DNA from: an uncultured bacterium
GTDB lineage: Bacteria > Actinomycetota > Coriobacteriia > Coriobacteriales > Coriobacteriaceae
Reading direction: 5' to 3'
Length of the DNA stretch: 64,000 nucleotides
Assembly: GCA_905214525.1 (NCBI GenBank)
Contig: CAJMMN010000011.1
Coordinates: 1-64,000, forward strand
Below are positions 8,313-16,042 of this stretch, in pieces. The first letter of the stretch is position 1. The number at the start of each line of letters is the position of its first letter. The notes beneath the pieces are model-generated. The model saw nothing but the letters and a program-made list of their open reading frames with translations, was not told where the DNA came from and made no database searches. The translations under genes were made by a program, and so were the position numbers.

Positions 8313-9380
8313 TTGGATAAGAACGAGCTGCAAAAGCGTATGGAGCAGGCCATTCGCCTGACGGCACCTGGCCAGCCGATCCGCACCGCCCTCGACATGA
8401 TCATTGCTGGTCACCTGGGCGCCCTCATCTGCGTCGGCGACACCGAAAACGTACTCGCTGCCGGTAACGACGGCTTCCCGCTCAACATTTCGTTTACCTC
8501 GAACCGCCTGTTCGAGCTTTCCAAGATGGACGGCGCCATCGTCATCGATGGCGACCTCACCCAGATCCTGCGCGCCAACTTCCACCTCAATCCCGATCCC
8601 TCGCTCGCCACGAGTGAAACGGGCATGCGTCACCGTACTGCCGCTCGCATGTCGGTGCTCACCGACGCCATCGTGATCTCGGTTTCGGCTCGTCGTGCCG
8701 TCGTCAACGTGTACGTCCACGGTAAGAGCTACGAGATCCAGCCCGTCACCACCATCATGAGCTCGGTCAACCAGCTCGTCGCCACGCTCCAGACCACCCG
8801 TCAGTCGCTCGACCGCTCCCTGCTGCGTCTGACGGCCCTCGAGCTCGATGACTACGTTACGCTCGCCGACATCACCGGCATTTTCTCGAGTTTCGAGATC
8901 ATGCAGCAGGCAAAGACTGAGCTTAAGGATTGCATTGTCAAGCTGGGCAACCAGGGCAAGCTCGTGCAGATGCAGCTCGAGCAGCTCGCCGGCTCCAGCA
9001 TGGATACCGAGTACGACCTGATGATTCGCGACTATGCGAGCGATTCTTCCGAGGCCAATGCCGAAAAGATCCGCGCCAACCTGAGCCGTATGACGCCCAA
9101 GGACTTGTCCGACCCGCAGCATGTGGCGGCGGTTCTGGGTTACGACGACCTGGACGAGGACTCCGTCATGACACCGCTGGGCCTGCGCACGCTTTCGCGC
9201 GTGTCCGTCGTGCGCGACGGTGTGGCCGAGAAGATCGTCGACGAGTATGGCTCGCTGCAGGAGCTCATGGACGACATCAGCGAGGATCCGGAGCGCCTGG
9301 GCGACTTTGGCGTTAACAACCCTGCCATTCTTGCGGACTCCCTGTACCGCATGAAGGGCACCAAACAGGGGAACGCATAA
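8313..9380 (+). CDS. disA: DNA integrity scanning diadenylate cyclase DisA
   Basis: A 355-residue protein that makes the second messenger c-di-AMP from two ATP and monitors DNA branch structures. The DAC domain carries both signature motifs, DGA (about 73-75, in KMDGAIVIDG) and RHRTA (about 106-110, in GMRHRTAARMS). A helical linker follows, and then a C-terminal helix-hairpin-helix DNA-binding domain (LRTLSRVSVVRDGVAEKIVDEYG). It starts at TTG 8313, the only in-frame start with a ribosome site (GGGAG, 7 nt upstream); nearby ATGs are out of frame. It is first in a run with ispD, which overlaps its stop by one base. Confidence 0.95.
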   Translation: MDKNELQKRMEQAIRLTAPGQPIRTALDMIIAGHLGALICVGDTENVLAAGNDGFPLNISFTSNRLFELSKMDGAIVIDGDLTQILRANFHLNPDPSLATSETGMRHRTAARMSVLTDAIVISVSARRAVVNVYVHGKSYEIQPVTTIMSSVNQLVATLQTTRQSLDRSLLRLTALELDDYVTLADITGIFSSFEIMQQAKTELKDCIVKLGNQGKLVQMQLEQLAGSSMDTEYDLMIRDYASDSSEANAEKIRANLSRMTPKDLSDPQHVAAVLGYDDLDEDSVMTPLGLRTLSRVSVVRDGVAEKIVDEYGSLQELMDDISEDPERLGDFGVNNPAILADSLYRMKGTKQGNA

Positions 9381-10108
9381 TGGCGCCCGTATGCGCCGTG
9401 GTCGTTGCCGGCGGCAGCGGCCAGCGCTTTGGAAATCCCGGCGGCAAGCAGCTCGTTAACGTGGCGGGTCGTCCGCTCATGAGCTGGTCCATCCGCGCGT
9501 TCGATCGTAGCGACAAGGTCGGCCACATCGTGGTGGTGTGCCCTGCCGAGCGCCGTGCCGAGATGCGCCGCCTGGCCATCGACCCGTTTGACTATGACAC
9601 GCCCATCAGCTTCGCCGATGCCGGCGATACCCGTCAGGATTCCACCCGTGCCGGCGTGCATGCGGTTCCGGCGGGTTTCGAATATGTCGCCATCCACGAC
9701 GGCGCCCGTCCGCTCATCACGACCGAGGCCATCGATCATGCGATCGACGTGCTTGTGGGCGACCGCTCGCTCGACGGTGTCGTATGCGGTCAGCCCGCGA
9801 TCGACACGCTCAAGATCGTCGACGGCGACAATATCGTCGAGACGCCGCCGCGCGAGCTGTACTGGGCCGCGCAGACGCCGCAGATTTTTAGTGTCGACGC
9901 CATGAAGCGCGCCCACGCCGCAGCCATCGCCGAGGGCTTTATCGGTACCGACGATTCATCGCTGGTTGAGCGCATGGGTGGACGCGTCCGCTGCGTCCAG
10001 AGTCCGCGCGACAACCTTAAGGTTACGGTGCCCGAGGACCTGCGTCCCGTAACCGCGATTCTGCTTGGCCGTATGGCCGAGGGAGAGGACCTTCCCCATG
10101 TTCAGTAA
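9380..10108 (+). CDS. ispD: 2-C-methyl-D-erythritol 4-phosphate cytidylyltransferase
   Basis: A 242-residue enzyme of the non-mevalonate isoprenoid pathway; it makes CDP-methylerythritol from MEP and CTP. Seen: the nucleotide-binding VVVAGGSGQRFG..KQ at the N-terminus, the family motif IHDGARPLIT (about 113), ELYWAAQTPQIF and GTDDSSLVE. The length is normal. The ATG overlaps the disA stop (TAATG) and its end overlaps ispF by 11 bases, so the three are translationally coupled. Confidence 0.95.
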   Translation: MAPVCAVVVAGGSGQRFGNPGGKQLVNVAGRPLMSWSIRAFDRSDKVGHIVVVCPAERRAEMRRLAIDPFDYDTPISFADAGDTRQDSTRAGVHAVPAGFEYVAIHDGARPLITTEAIDHAIDVLVGDRSLDGVVCGQPAIDTLKIVDGDNIVETPPRELYWAAQTPQIFSVDAMKRAHAAAIAEGFIGTDDSSLVERMGGRVRCVQSPRDNLKVTVPEDLRPVTAILLGRMAEGEDLPHVQ

Positions 10109-10592
10109 CCTGCGCATTGGCCACGGCTACGACGTCCACCGTTTGGTGGAGGGGCGTCGATGTATCATCGGCGGGGTCGACATCCCCTACGAGCGCGGCC
10201 TGCTGGGCCACTCGGATGCCGATGTGCTTGCACACGCGCTGGCAGACGCCATTCTGGGAGCCTGCCGCGGGGGAGACATCGGCAAGCTATTCCCCGACAC
10301 CGATCCCGCCTACGAGGGTGCCGATTCGATGGTGCTGCTCGCTCGCGTGATGGACTATGCGCGCGAGCTGGGCTTTGAGTTTGTCGATGCCGATTGCACC
10401 ATTGCCTGTCAGCAACCCAAGATCACTCCGCACCGCGATGCCATGCGCGCCAACCTTGCCCATGCCCTGGGCGTCGACGTGGAAAACGTGGGCGTCGCCG
10501 CCACCACGACCGAAAAGCTCGGTTGGGAAGGCCAAGGCGAGGGAATTGGCGCCTGGGCCGTCTGCCTGCTACAGAAAACCGTTAAGGAGTAA
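10098..10592 (+). CDS. ispF: 2-C-methyl-D-erythritol 2,4-cyclodiphosphate synthase
   Basis: A 164-residue trimeric zinc enzyme acting two steps after IspD. Metal ligands are visible in GHGYDVHRL (Asp12, His14) and LLGHSDADVLAHAL; later family motifs GACRGGDIGKLFPDTDP, the CTI..QQPKI segment and AATTTEKLGWEGQGEGIGAWAVCLL complete the fold. ATG 10098 gives the standard family N-terminus; an upstream in-frame codon would add 11 residues from within ispD. It is followed by cysS after 3 nt. Confidence 0.95.
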   Translation: MFSNLRIGHGYDVHRLVEGRRCIIGGVDIPYERGLLGHSDADVLAHALADAILGACRGGDIGKLFPDTDPAYEGADSMVLLARVMDYARELGFEFVDADCTIACQQPKITPHRDAMRANLAHALGVDVENVGVAATTTEKLGWEGQGEGIGAWAVCLLQKTVKE

Positions 10593-10595
10593 CGA

Positions 10596-12062
10596 ATGCG
10601 TATCTACAACAGCGCTACCCATAAAAAGGAAGAGTTCCAGCCCATCGAGTCCGGCAAGGTTCGCATGTACGTGTGCGGCCCCACGGTCTACGACAACATC
10701 CATATCGGCAACGCCCGCACGTTCATCAGCTTTGACGTGATTCGCCGCTGGCTCATCGCGAGCGGTTACGAGGTCACGTTCGCCCAGAACCTCACCGATG
10801 TCGACGACAAGATCATCAAGCGCGCCAACGAGCAGGGCCGTACGGCCGCCGAGGTCGCGACGGAGTTCTCCGACAAGTTCATCGGCGTCATGCGCGCCGC
10901 CAACGTGCTCGATCCCGATGTGCGCCCTCGCGCCACCAAGGAGATCGGCCCCATGATCGCCATGATCAAGACGCTTATCGAGCAGGGCCACGCTTACGCA
11001 GCCGATAACGGCGATGTGTACTTTGCCGTGCGCAGCGATCCCAACTATGGTCAGGTCTCGGGCCGCAACATCGACGACCTTATGGTTGGCGCGCGCATCG
11101 AGGAGAACGAGGACAAGAACGACCCGCTCGACTTTGCCCTGTGGAAGGCCGCCAAGCCCGGCGAGCCCAGCTGGCCGAGCCCTTGGGGCGAAGGCCGTCC
11201 CGGTTGGCACACCGAGTGCGCCGCCATGGTGCATCGCTACCTGGGCACCCCGATCGACATCCACGGCGGCGGCTCCGACCTTGCCTTCCCGCATCACGAG
11301 AACGAGTGTGCCCAGGCCACCTGCGCCTGGCACCAGGGTTTCTCCAACACCTGGATGCACACGGGCATGCTGCTGGTAGACGGCGAGAAGATGTCCAAGT
11401 CGCTCGGCAACTTCTTTACGCTGGCCGAGGTGCTCGAACAGCACTCTGCCGCGGCCCTGCGCCTGCTGATGCTGCAGACGAGCTATCGCTCGCCGCTCGA
11501 CTTTTCTTGGGAGCGCCTGGAGGGTGCCGAGAACTCGCTTACGCGTATCGCCGGTACGGTCGAGAACCTGCGCTGGGCCGCGAACCATGCGGCGGCCGAT
11601 GCCGATGAGGCAGCATCTGAGGCGTTTGCCGCCAAGGCCGCCGAGACCCGTGCCGCCTTTAAGGAGTGCATGGACGACGACTTTAACACTGCCGGTGCCA
11701 TGGGTGCTGTCTTTGGCTTTGTGACCGAGTGCAACCAGTACCTGGAGCAGGCGGGCGATGCTGCCGACAAGGCCGCTGCGCTTGCTGCTGCCGATACGCT
11801 GGTCGAGCTGCTCGATACGTTTGGCGTCGAGCTCCCCGAGCCCAAGGTCGAGCTGCCGCTGGGCCTGCTGGGCGTTGCCGCCGGCCTGGTCGCCTACACG
11901 GGCGACGACGTGGACGAGGCCGCTGCCAAGATTCTCGAGGCCCGTGCCGAGGCCCGTGCCGCCAAGAACTGGGATCTGGCCGACGCCATCCGCGACCAGC
12001 TCAAGGACCTGGGCCTGACGATTGAAGATACGGCCGCGGGTACTCGTATTAAGAGTCTCTAG
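10596..12062 (+). CDS. cysS: cysteinyl-tRNA synthetase
   Basis: A 488-residue class I synthetase charging tRNA-Cys. The zinc site begins at Cys27 (YVCGPTVYD), HIGN is at 36-39 and KMSKS at about 265-269. Further motifs are WHTECAAM and the zinc ligands in FPHHENECAQA. The Ala-rich C-terminal part (about 320-460) holds the DALR helical domain and ends in DQLKDLGLTIEDTAAGT, the usual tail. AAGGAG precedes the ATG. Clustering with ispD/ispF/rlmB is common in Gram-positive bacteria. Confidence 0.97.
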   Translation: MRIYNSATHKKEEFQPIESGKVRMYVCGPTVYDNIHIGNARTFISFDVIRRWLIASGYEVTFAQNLTDVDDKIIKRANEQGRTAAEVATEFSDKFIGVMRAANVLDPDVRPRATKEIGPMIAMIKTLIEQGHAYAADNGDVYFAVRSDPNYGQVSGRNIDDLMVGARIEENEDKNDPLDFALWKAAKPGEPSWPSPWGEGRPGWHTECAAMVHRYLGTPIDIHGGGSDLAFPHHENECAQATCAWHQGFSNTWMHTGMLLVDGEKMSKSLGNFFTLAEVLEQHSAAALRLLMLQTSYRSPLDFSWERLEGAENSLTRIAGTVENLRWAANHAAADADEAASEAFAAKAAETRAAFKECMDDDFNTAGAMGAVFGFVTECNQYLEQAGDAADKAAALAAADTLVELLDTFGVELPEPKVELPLGLLGVAAGLVAYTGDDVDEAAAKILEARAEARAAKNWDLADAIRDQLKDLGLTIEDTAAGTRIKSL

Positions 12063-12205
12063 TATTTGTCGACCGTTCGAGGTGCGGCAGATTGCCTTGA
12101 AAGAGGAGGGCATAGACCTGGTGGTCATGCCCGACGATTGAAAGGCAAGGTGCCGTGGCTCGGACGGTCGATTCTTGTTCGTTTTCTATTTAAGGAGGCC
12201 GTCTT
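12063..12205 (+). other. cysS-rlmB gap with a coding-like tail
   Basis: A 143-nt gap. One frame (12082-12141, GTG to TGA) reads VRQIALKEEGIDLVVMPDD, which looks like the end of a protein and faintly resembles a synthetase C-terminus. There is no ribosome site and no upstream body, so it is either a remnant or chance. AAGGAGG at 12192 belongs to rlmB. Confidence 0.3.
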
Positions 12206-13120
12206 ATGGCCGACAATCGCAAGCGTGCGCCTCGTGGTGGCAAACAGGCTGCTTCTGGCTCGCGTCCGATTCGCCGCAACGACCGCGCTGCCACTCCCAA
12301 GGGCCAGCGCGAGCGCACCCAGGCCGCACGTCCGCAGCGCGATCGCAACCGCGACAACATTCAGGTCCCCAAGGGCGAGTTTATCGAAGGCCGTCGTGCT
12401 GCCGCCGAGGCACTGCGTACCGGCTTTCCCGTCAAGTGCGCGCTCATCGCCGAGGGCGGGGAGCGCGATGCTGCCTTGTCGCGCCTGGTCGACGATCTCA
12501 ACGCCGCGGACGTCCGCATTAAGTATGTGCCGCGCGCGCAGCTCGATGCGCTGTCGAGCCATGGCGCTCATCAGGGCATTGCGCTCGAGGTGGGTAATTT
12601 CCCCTATGCGGACGTCGCCGATATCCTTGACCGCGCGGGTGACGGCCCGGCGCTCGTCGTCGTACTCGACCATGTGACCGACGACGGTAACTTTGGTGCC
12701 ATCGTGCGCTCTGCCGAGGTCGTGGGCGCGGCGGGCGTCATCATTGCCAACAAGCGCGCCGCCGGTGTGACCGTGGGCAGCTACAAAACCTCTGCTGGTG
12801 CCGTTATGCATCTGCCCATCGCACAGGTTCCCAACATCGCTCGAGCGCTCGACGACCTCAAGGCTGCTGGCTTTTGGGTGGGCGGTGCTTCCGAGCACGC
12901 CGAGGGCAGCTGCTGGGATGCTCCCTTTGAGGGCCGCGTTGCGCTCGTCATGGGCTCCGAGGGCGACGGCATCTCGCGCCTGGTGCTCGAGAAATGCGAC
13001 TTTTTGACCAAGCTTCCCCAGCGCGGCATGACCGAGAGTCTCAATGTGGCCCAGGCGACCACCGCGCTGTGCTTTGAGTGGCTGCGCCGCAATGCCGGCG
13101 AGCTCATGGGGGAGGAGTAG
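12206..13120 (+). CDS. rlmB: TrmH-family 23S rRNA (guanosine-2'-O)-methyltransferase
   Basis: A 304-residue SPOUT methyltransferase. A basic, Arg/Lys/Gln-rich disordered N-terminus (about 1-50) precedes the substrate-binding domain starting at EFIEGRRAAAEAL, then the knotted catalytic domain with its three motifs: NFGAIVRSAEVVGA, VMGSEGDGISRL and GMTESLNVAQATT. These bind S-adenosylmethionine and form the active site. The RlmB assignment (G2251 of 23S rRNA) rests on overall similarity and on the position after cysS. The stop is followed 3 nt later by the NYN gene. Confidence 0.9.
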   Translation: MADNRKRAPRGGKQAASGSRPIRRNDRAATPKGQRERTQAARPQRDRNRDNIQVPKGEFIEGRRAAAEALRTGFPVKCALIAEGGERDAALSRLVDDLNAADVRIKYVPRAQLDALSSHGAHQGIALEVGNFPYADVADILDRAGDGPALVVVLDHVTDDGNFGAIVRSAEVVGAAGVIIANKRAAGVTVGSYKTSAGAVMHLPIAQVPNIARALDDLKAAGFWVGGASEHAEGSCWDAPFEGRVALVMGSEGDGISRLVLEKCDFLTKLPQRGMTESLNVAQATTALCFEWLRRNAGELMGEE

Positions 13121-13123
13121 CGC

Positions 13124-13801
13124 ATGTCCAAGAAGAACCGCGCCAAGTCCAAGGCCAAGCGCTTTGGCGAGGGCTCGGCCAAGCCGATTGTTTCGGCCGC
13201 GACCTACGGCGTGGGCGGCAATGCGTTTGCGCAGGCTATCGCCGACCCAGTCTCGACGGTGCACTCCAACAAGCCCGAGCTGCTGGTGGTCGACGGTTAC
13301 AACGTGATCCACTGCACGCCGCGCTACGAAAAGCTCGTCTACGACCATTCCGACGATCCATATTCCAGCGACGTCCACGATATGGCGCGCACCGCGCTCA
13401 TCAACGATGTTGCGGCGTTTGCCCAGGGCCGTTACGAGGCCGTGATCGTGTTCGACGGCGCGGGCAACATCTCCAACGAGCGCCCCAACCTACCGGCCCG
13501 CGGCGTGCGCATCGAGTTCTCGCCGACGGGCGTCTCTGCCGATACCGTGGTGCAGAAGCTCTGCATCGAGGCACGCGAGGAAGGCCGCGCGTGCTCCGTG
13601 GTATCGAGCGACGGTACGATTCAGGCCGTCGTCATGGGCAAGGGCGTCACGCGCATCTCGAGCCGCATGCTGGTGGACGAGATCAAACAGATCGATAACG
13701 ACGTTCACGAGGCAGAGGAAGCCCCGCAGATCAAGATGACTCTGGGCAGTCGCCTGAGCCCCGATGCCCTGGCCAAGCTCAAGGCCCTTCGTGGCCGGTA
13801 G
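13124..13801 (+). CDS. NYN-domain ribonuclease (YacP/Rae1-like)
   Basis: A 225-residue protein. A basic N-terminus (KKNRAKSKAKR) is followed by the NYN/PIN-like domain: LLVVDGYNVIH (about 53-63) with the first catalytic Asp, VIVFDGAG, SADTVVQKLCIEA and VVSSDGTIQAVVMGKG. In Bacillus the relative Rae1/YacP cleaves mRNA on the ribosome, and the cysS-rlmB-yacP order is shared. The true target here is unknown. The N-terminal extension of about 50 residues is longer than in Bacillus Rae1. Confidence 0.85.
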   Translation: MSKKNRAKSKAKRFGEGSAKPIVSAATYGVGGNAFAQAIADPVSTVHSNKPELLVVDGYNVIHCTPRYEKLVYDHSDDPYSSDVHDMARTALINDVAAFAQGRYEAVIVFDGAGNISNERPNLPARGVRIEFSPTGVSADTVVQKLCIEAREEGRACSVVSSDGTIQAVVMGKGVTRISSRMLVDEIKQIDNDVHEAEEAPQIKMTLGSRLSPDALAKLKALRGR

Positions 13802-13816
13802 GGGAGTATCTGTAGA

Positions 13817-13836
13817 GACCAGCTACTCGGCTGGTC
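13817..13836 (+). terminator. weak hairpin after the NYN gene
   Basis: GACCAGC (13817-13823) pairs with GCTGGTC (13830-13836). There is no U-tract, so it may be only a weak or rho-assisted terminator. Confidence 0.4.
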
Positions 13837-13877
13837 AATTCACTGGCTTGTAGTTATTGGATTGTGGACTTGCCATC

Positions 13878-13941
13878 GCCAAAACGAATAGTTTTTTGTT
13901 TTGGCGAACAGACGAAACTATTCGTTCTGGCGAATAGTTTT
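13878..13941. repeat. inverted CGAATAGTTT repeats upstream of tRNA-Thr
   Basis: A 17-bp inverted repeat, 13878-13894 (GCCAAAACGAATAGTTT) and 13915-13931, complementary with one mismatch; a third CGAATAGTTT follows at 13931-13940. It lies about 85 nt before the tRNA. It could be a binding-site cluster or a cruciform; no gene is associated. Confidence 0.6.
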
Positions 13942-14025
13942 GAGATGTGGTCGGTCGAAGGGCCTGTTGCGCCCCATCCTCAATTCCTTTATCCTTAACA
14001 GGCTTCGCGCGAAAGCGCCAAGTGT

Positions 14026-14097
14026 GCCAGTGTGGCGCAACGGTAGCGCAACTGATTTGTAATCAGTGGGTTGCGGGTTCGATTCCTGTCACTGGCT
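14026..14097 (+). tRNA. tRNA-Thr (anticodon TGT)
   Basis: The cloverleaf is complete: acceptor GCCAGTG / CACTGGC, short D arm, anticodon arm ACTGA-TTTGTAA-TCAGT giving TGT, T arm with GGTTCGATT. CCA is encoded at 14098-14100. Confidence 0.96.
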
Positions 14098-14209
14098 CCA
14101 TGAGAGTTTCGGGCTCTGTTCCTTATGGGACAGGGCTCGTTTCTAGTTAGGTGGTGCGCCATCGGGTTAGCGCCCATCCCGTTTTTGGTTTGTCTCGTCC
14201 TCCAGTTTG

Positions 14210-14344
14210 TCTAAATCTGTAACACCAAGACCGATATTCGGCGTCTAACTGTTACAGATTGAGATGAAACTTAGGGTGTTTTAGGAATATCTTGATCTGT
14301 AACATGTAGAAGCGGAATAGGCCTCTTGCTGTTACAGATCGAGA
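14210..14344. repeat. alternating-arm repeat array, locus 1
   Basis: Four 15-nt arms begin at 14210, 14250, 14290 and 14330, exactly 40 nt apart, in alternating orientation: TCTAAATCTGTAACA, TGTTACAGATTGAGA, TCTTGATCTGTAACA, TGTTACAGATCGAGA. The three 25-nt intervals differ from each other. It can be read as two tandem 55-nt hairpins with 25-nt loops. A second locus with identical geometry is at 24890-25024. Confidence 0.85.
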
Positions 14345-14375
14345 CAAGGGCGGGCGCGGATCTGGATGTCCTGCT

Positions 14376-14440
14376 CGAGCGTGGATTTCTGGACACGCGA
14401 GCGAAGAAAATCTCCCGACCGGAGAACGAGCGTGGATAAT
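14376..14440. repeat. CGAGCGTGGAT repeats
   Basis: Copies at 14376-14388 and 14427-14440. The second is part of a 30-nt unit (14411-14440, TCTCCCG..GGAGAA..GAGCGTGGATAAT) that recurs at 18462-18491 with three differences. Confidence 0.65.
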
Positions 14441-14496
14441 TAACTTGGATAGGGAGCTAAGGTAAACACCGATTGTCTATCGACGGCTTTAGAAAC

Positions 14497-14531
14497 AACG
14501 ACCCCGATTTCATTGTGGAATCGGGGTCGTT
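14497..14531 (-). terminator. terminator of the beta-glucoside operon
   Basis: A perfect 13-bp stem, AACGACCCCGATT (14497-14509) with AATCGGGGTCGTT (14519-14531), lies about 100 nt past the PTS gene stop on the minus strand. Confidence 0.65.
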
Positions 14532-14632
14532 TGTGCCTCAGGAATCCGAATGGATTAATCGAGCTCCTAAGGAACTTCTTGGGTTCTTGCTAATGGTCTG
14601 CCGAGGATGTCCCCAATGCAAACAGCGGGCAT

Positions 14633-16033
14633 CTACTCAATATAGCTGGGGTTCTTCTTGATGATCACGCGTGCAGCGATGAAGGAGACGACGATGGCGA
14701 TGATGGCGACAACGCATGCCAGCACGAAGTTGCCCATGGACCCATCGGGAGCGATAAAGATGAGTGCCGAAAGAAGGCCGGGGCATGCTCCCGCAACATA
14801 CTCTTTCAGAACAAAGATGCCTGCAGGGAGTCCAGCGCAGAGCGCGCCGATTGCCGTGCCGACAAGGAGGCGGGGACGCTCGATGAGGCAACCGTAGAAC
14901 GCGGGCTCGGTTACGCCACAGAGTGCGGTGACGGCAACCGTGGTGACCATACCCCTCTTCTCTTTGTTTCCCTTCATGGCAGTTGCCAGGGCGAGGCTCG
15001 TGCCGCCAATGCAGAGGTTCGAGATGAATCCAAAGATAATGGGTGCCCAACCGAGCTGCGCCAGGCTCGTAACTTCGATTGCGATGTAAGCCTTATCGAG
15101 ACCGAGCATGACGAAATAGGGGTTAAGGGCTGCCAGGATCGGAGTAGCGATAAATGCCACGTTGTCCATAAGCCACGTGACGGCGTCGCTCAGCGCGTAG
15201 CCCATCATGCTGCCGGCGGGGCCAAGGATAATCAGCTCGACGGGCACGACGATGATCATGGTGAGCAGCGGCTTCAAGAACAGTTTGGTAACGTCGGGAA
15301 TGATCTTCTGAAGGCCGCGGTCGACAAAGTACATGAATACAACGCCCAGTACGATGGGCACTACCGTACTCGAATAGTCGTTCGTCGGGATGGGAATACC
15401 AAGAAAGTCGAGACCCTCGGCACCGCTAATGGACGAGCTGATCATGAACGCGCCCAGCAATGCGCCCATGATGGGTTGCATCTTCATGACGGCTGCGAGC
15501 TGATAACCAAGATAAACGGGTAAGAAGCTAAACGAAGCGCTAAAGATCGCCAACAGGACCTGGGCGGTTCCGCTATCGGTGCTCAATCCGCAATAATTGA
15601 CCAGGAGATTCTTGATCGAAAGAATGAGTCCGCCAACGATGAGCGCCGGGACGATGGGCATGAATACCTGTGCAGAGACGTTCCCGAATTTCTCAATCAA
15701 GCCCATGGCGGTGTTACCGCTTTTAATGCCTTCTGCAAGGTCTTTGGCGGTTTGGGCATCGTCGGCAACCGTGCCACCGCCGACTTCGATTCCCGCGAAG
15801 TCGAGGAAGTCGTTGTAAGCCTCGGTGACGTTGGGGCCGATGATCACCTGAAGCTGACCACCGCTGACTACTGCCCCGAGCGCCTGATCGGCCGATTTGG
15901 CGAGCTGGAGATCGATGATCGAGGTGTCTCGTGCGTCGATGCGAAGGCGCGTCGCACAATGAGTTACCGATGTAATGTTCTCTTTGCCGCCAACAGCCTT
16001 TAGGACTGTTTCGGACATTGCCTGATATTTCAT
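14633..16033 (-). CDS. beta-glucoside-type PTS transporter, EIIBC component
   Basis: A 466-residue membrane permease that imports and phosphorylates a beta-glucoside. The N-terminal EIIB domain carries the phosphocysteine Cys26 in VTHCATRLRI. The EIIC domain (about 105-460) has some ten hydrophobic segments and the conserved MPIVPALIVGGLI and GVTEPAFYGCL motifs. There is no EIIA domain at the C-terminus, unlike BglF, so phosphate must come from a separate EIIA. Pairing with the adjacent GH1 enzyme supports the substrate class; the exact sugar is not predictable. AGGAGAAAG precedes the ATG. Confidence 0.92.
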   Translation of the reverse strand: MKYQAMSETVLKAVGGKENITSVTHCATRLRIDARDTSIIDLQLAKSADQALGAVVSGGQLQVIIGPNVTEAYNDFLDFAGIEVGGGTVADDAQTAKDLAEGIKSGNTAMGLIEKFGNVSAQVFMPIVPALIVGGLILSIKNLLVNYCGLSTDSGTAQVLLAIFSASFSFLPVYLGYQLAAVMKMQPIMGALLGAFMISSSISGAEGLDFLGIPIPTNDYSSTVVPIVLGVVFMYFVDRGLQKIIPDVTKLFLKPLLTMIIVVPVELIILGPAGSMMGYALSDAVTWLMDNVAFIATPILAALNPYFVMLGLDKAYIAIEVTSLAQLGWAPIIFGFISNLCIGGTSLALATAMKGNKEKRGMVTTVAVTALCGVTEPAFYGCLIERPRLLVGTAIGALCAGLPAGIFVLKEYVAGACPGLLSALIFIAPDGSMGNFVLACVVAIIAIVVSFIAARVIIKKNPSYIE

Positions 16034-16042
16034 CTCTTTCTC

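Larger units (their letters stand above)
14101..14635. other. 535-bp repeat-rich intergenic region
   Basis: No gene is supported between the tRNA and the PTS gene. It contains the alternating 40-nt-period repeat (14210-14344), two copies of the CGAGCGTGGAT motif (14376 and 14427) and the bgl operon terminator (14497-14531). Confidence 0.7.

Noticed and set aside
14210..14344. Possible CRISPR array at the 40-nt-period repeats
   Set aside because: Repeats alternate in orientation, are only 15 nt, number four, and no cas gene is in the window. Described instead as an alternating-arm repeat.
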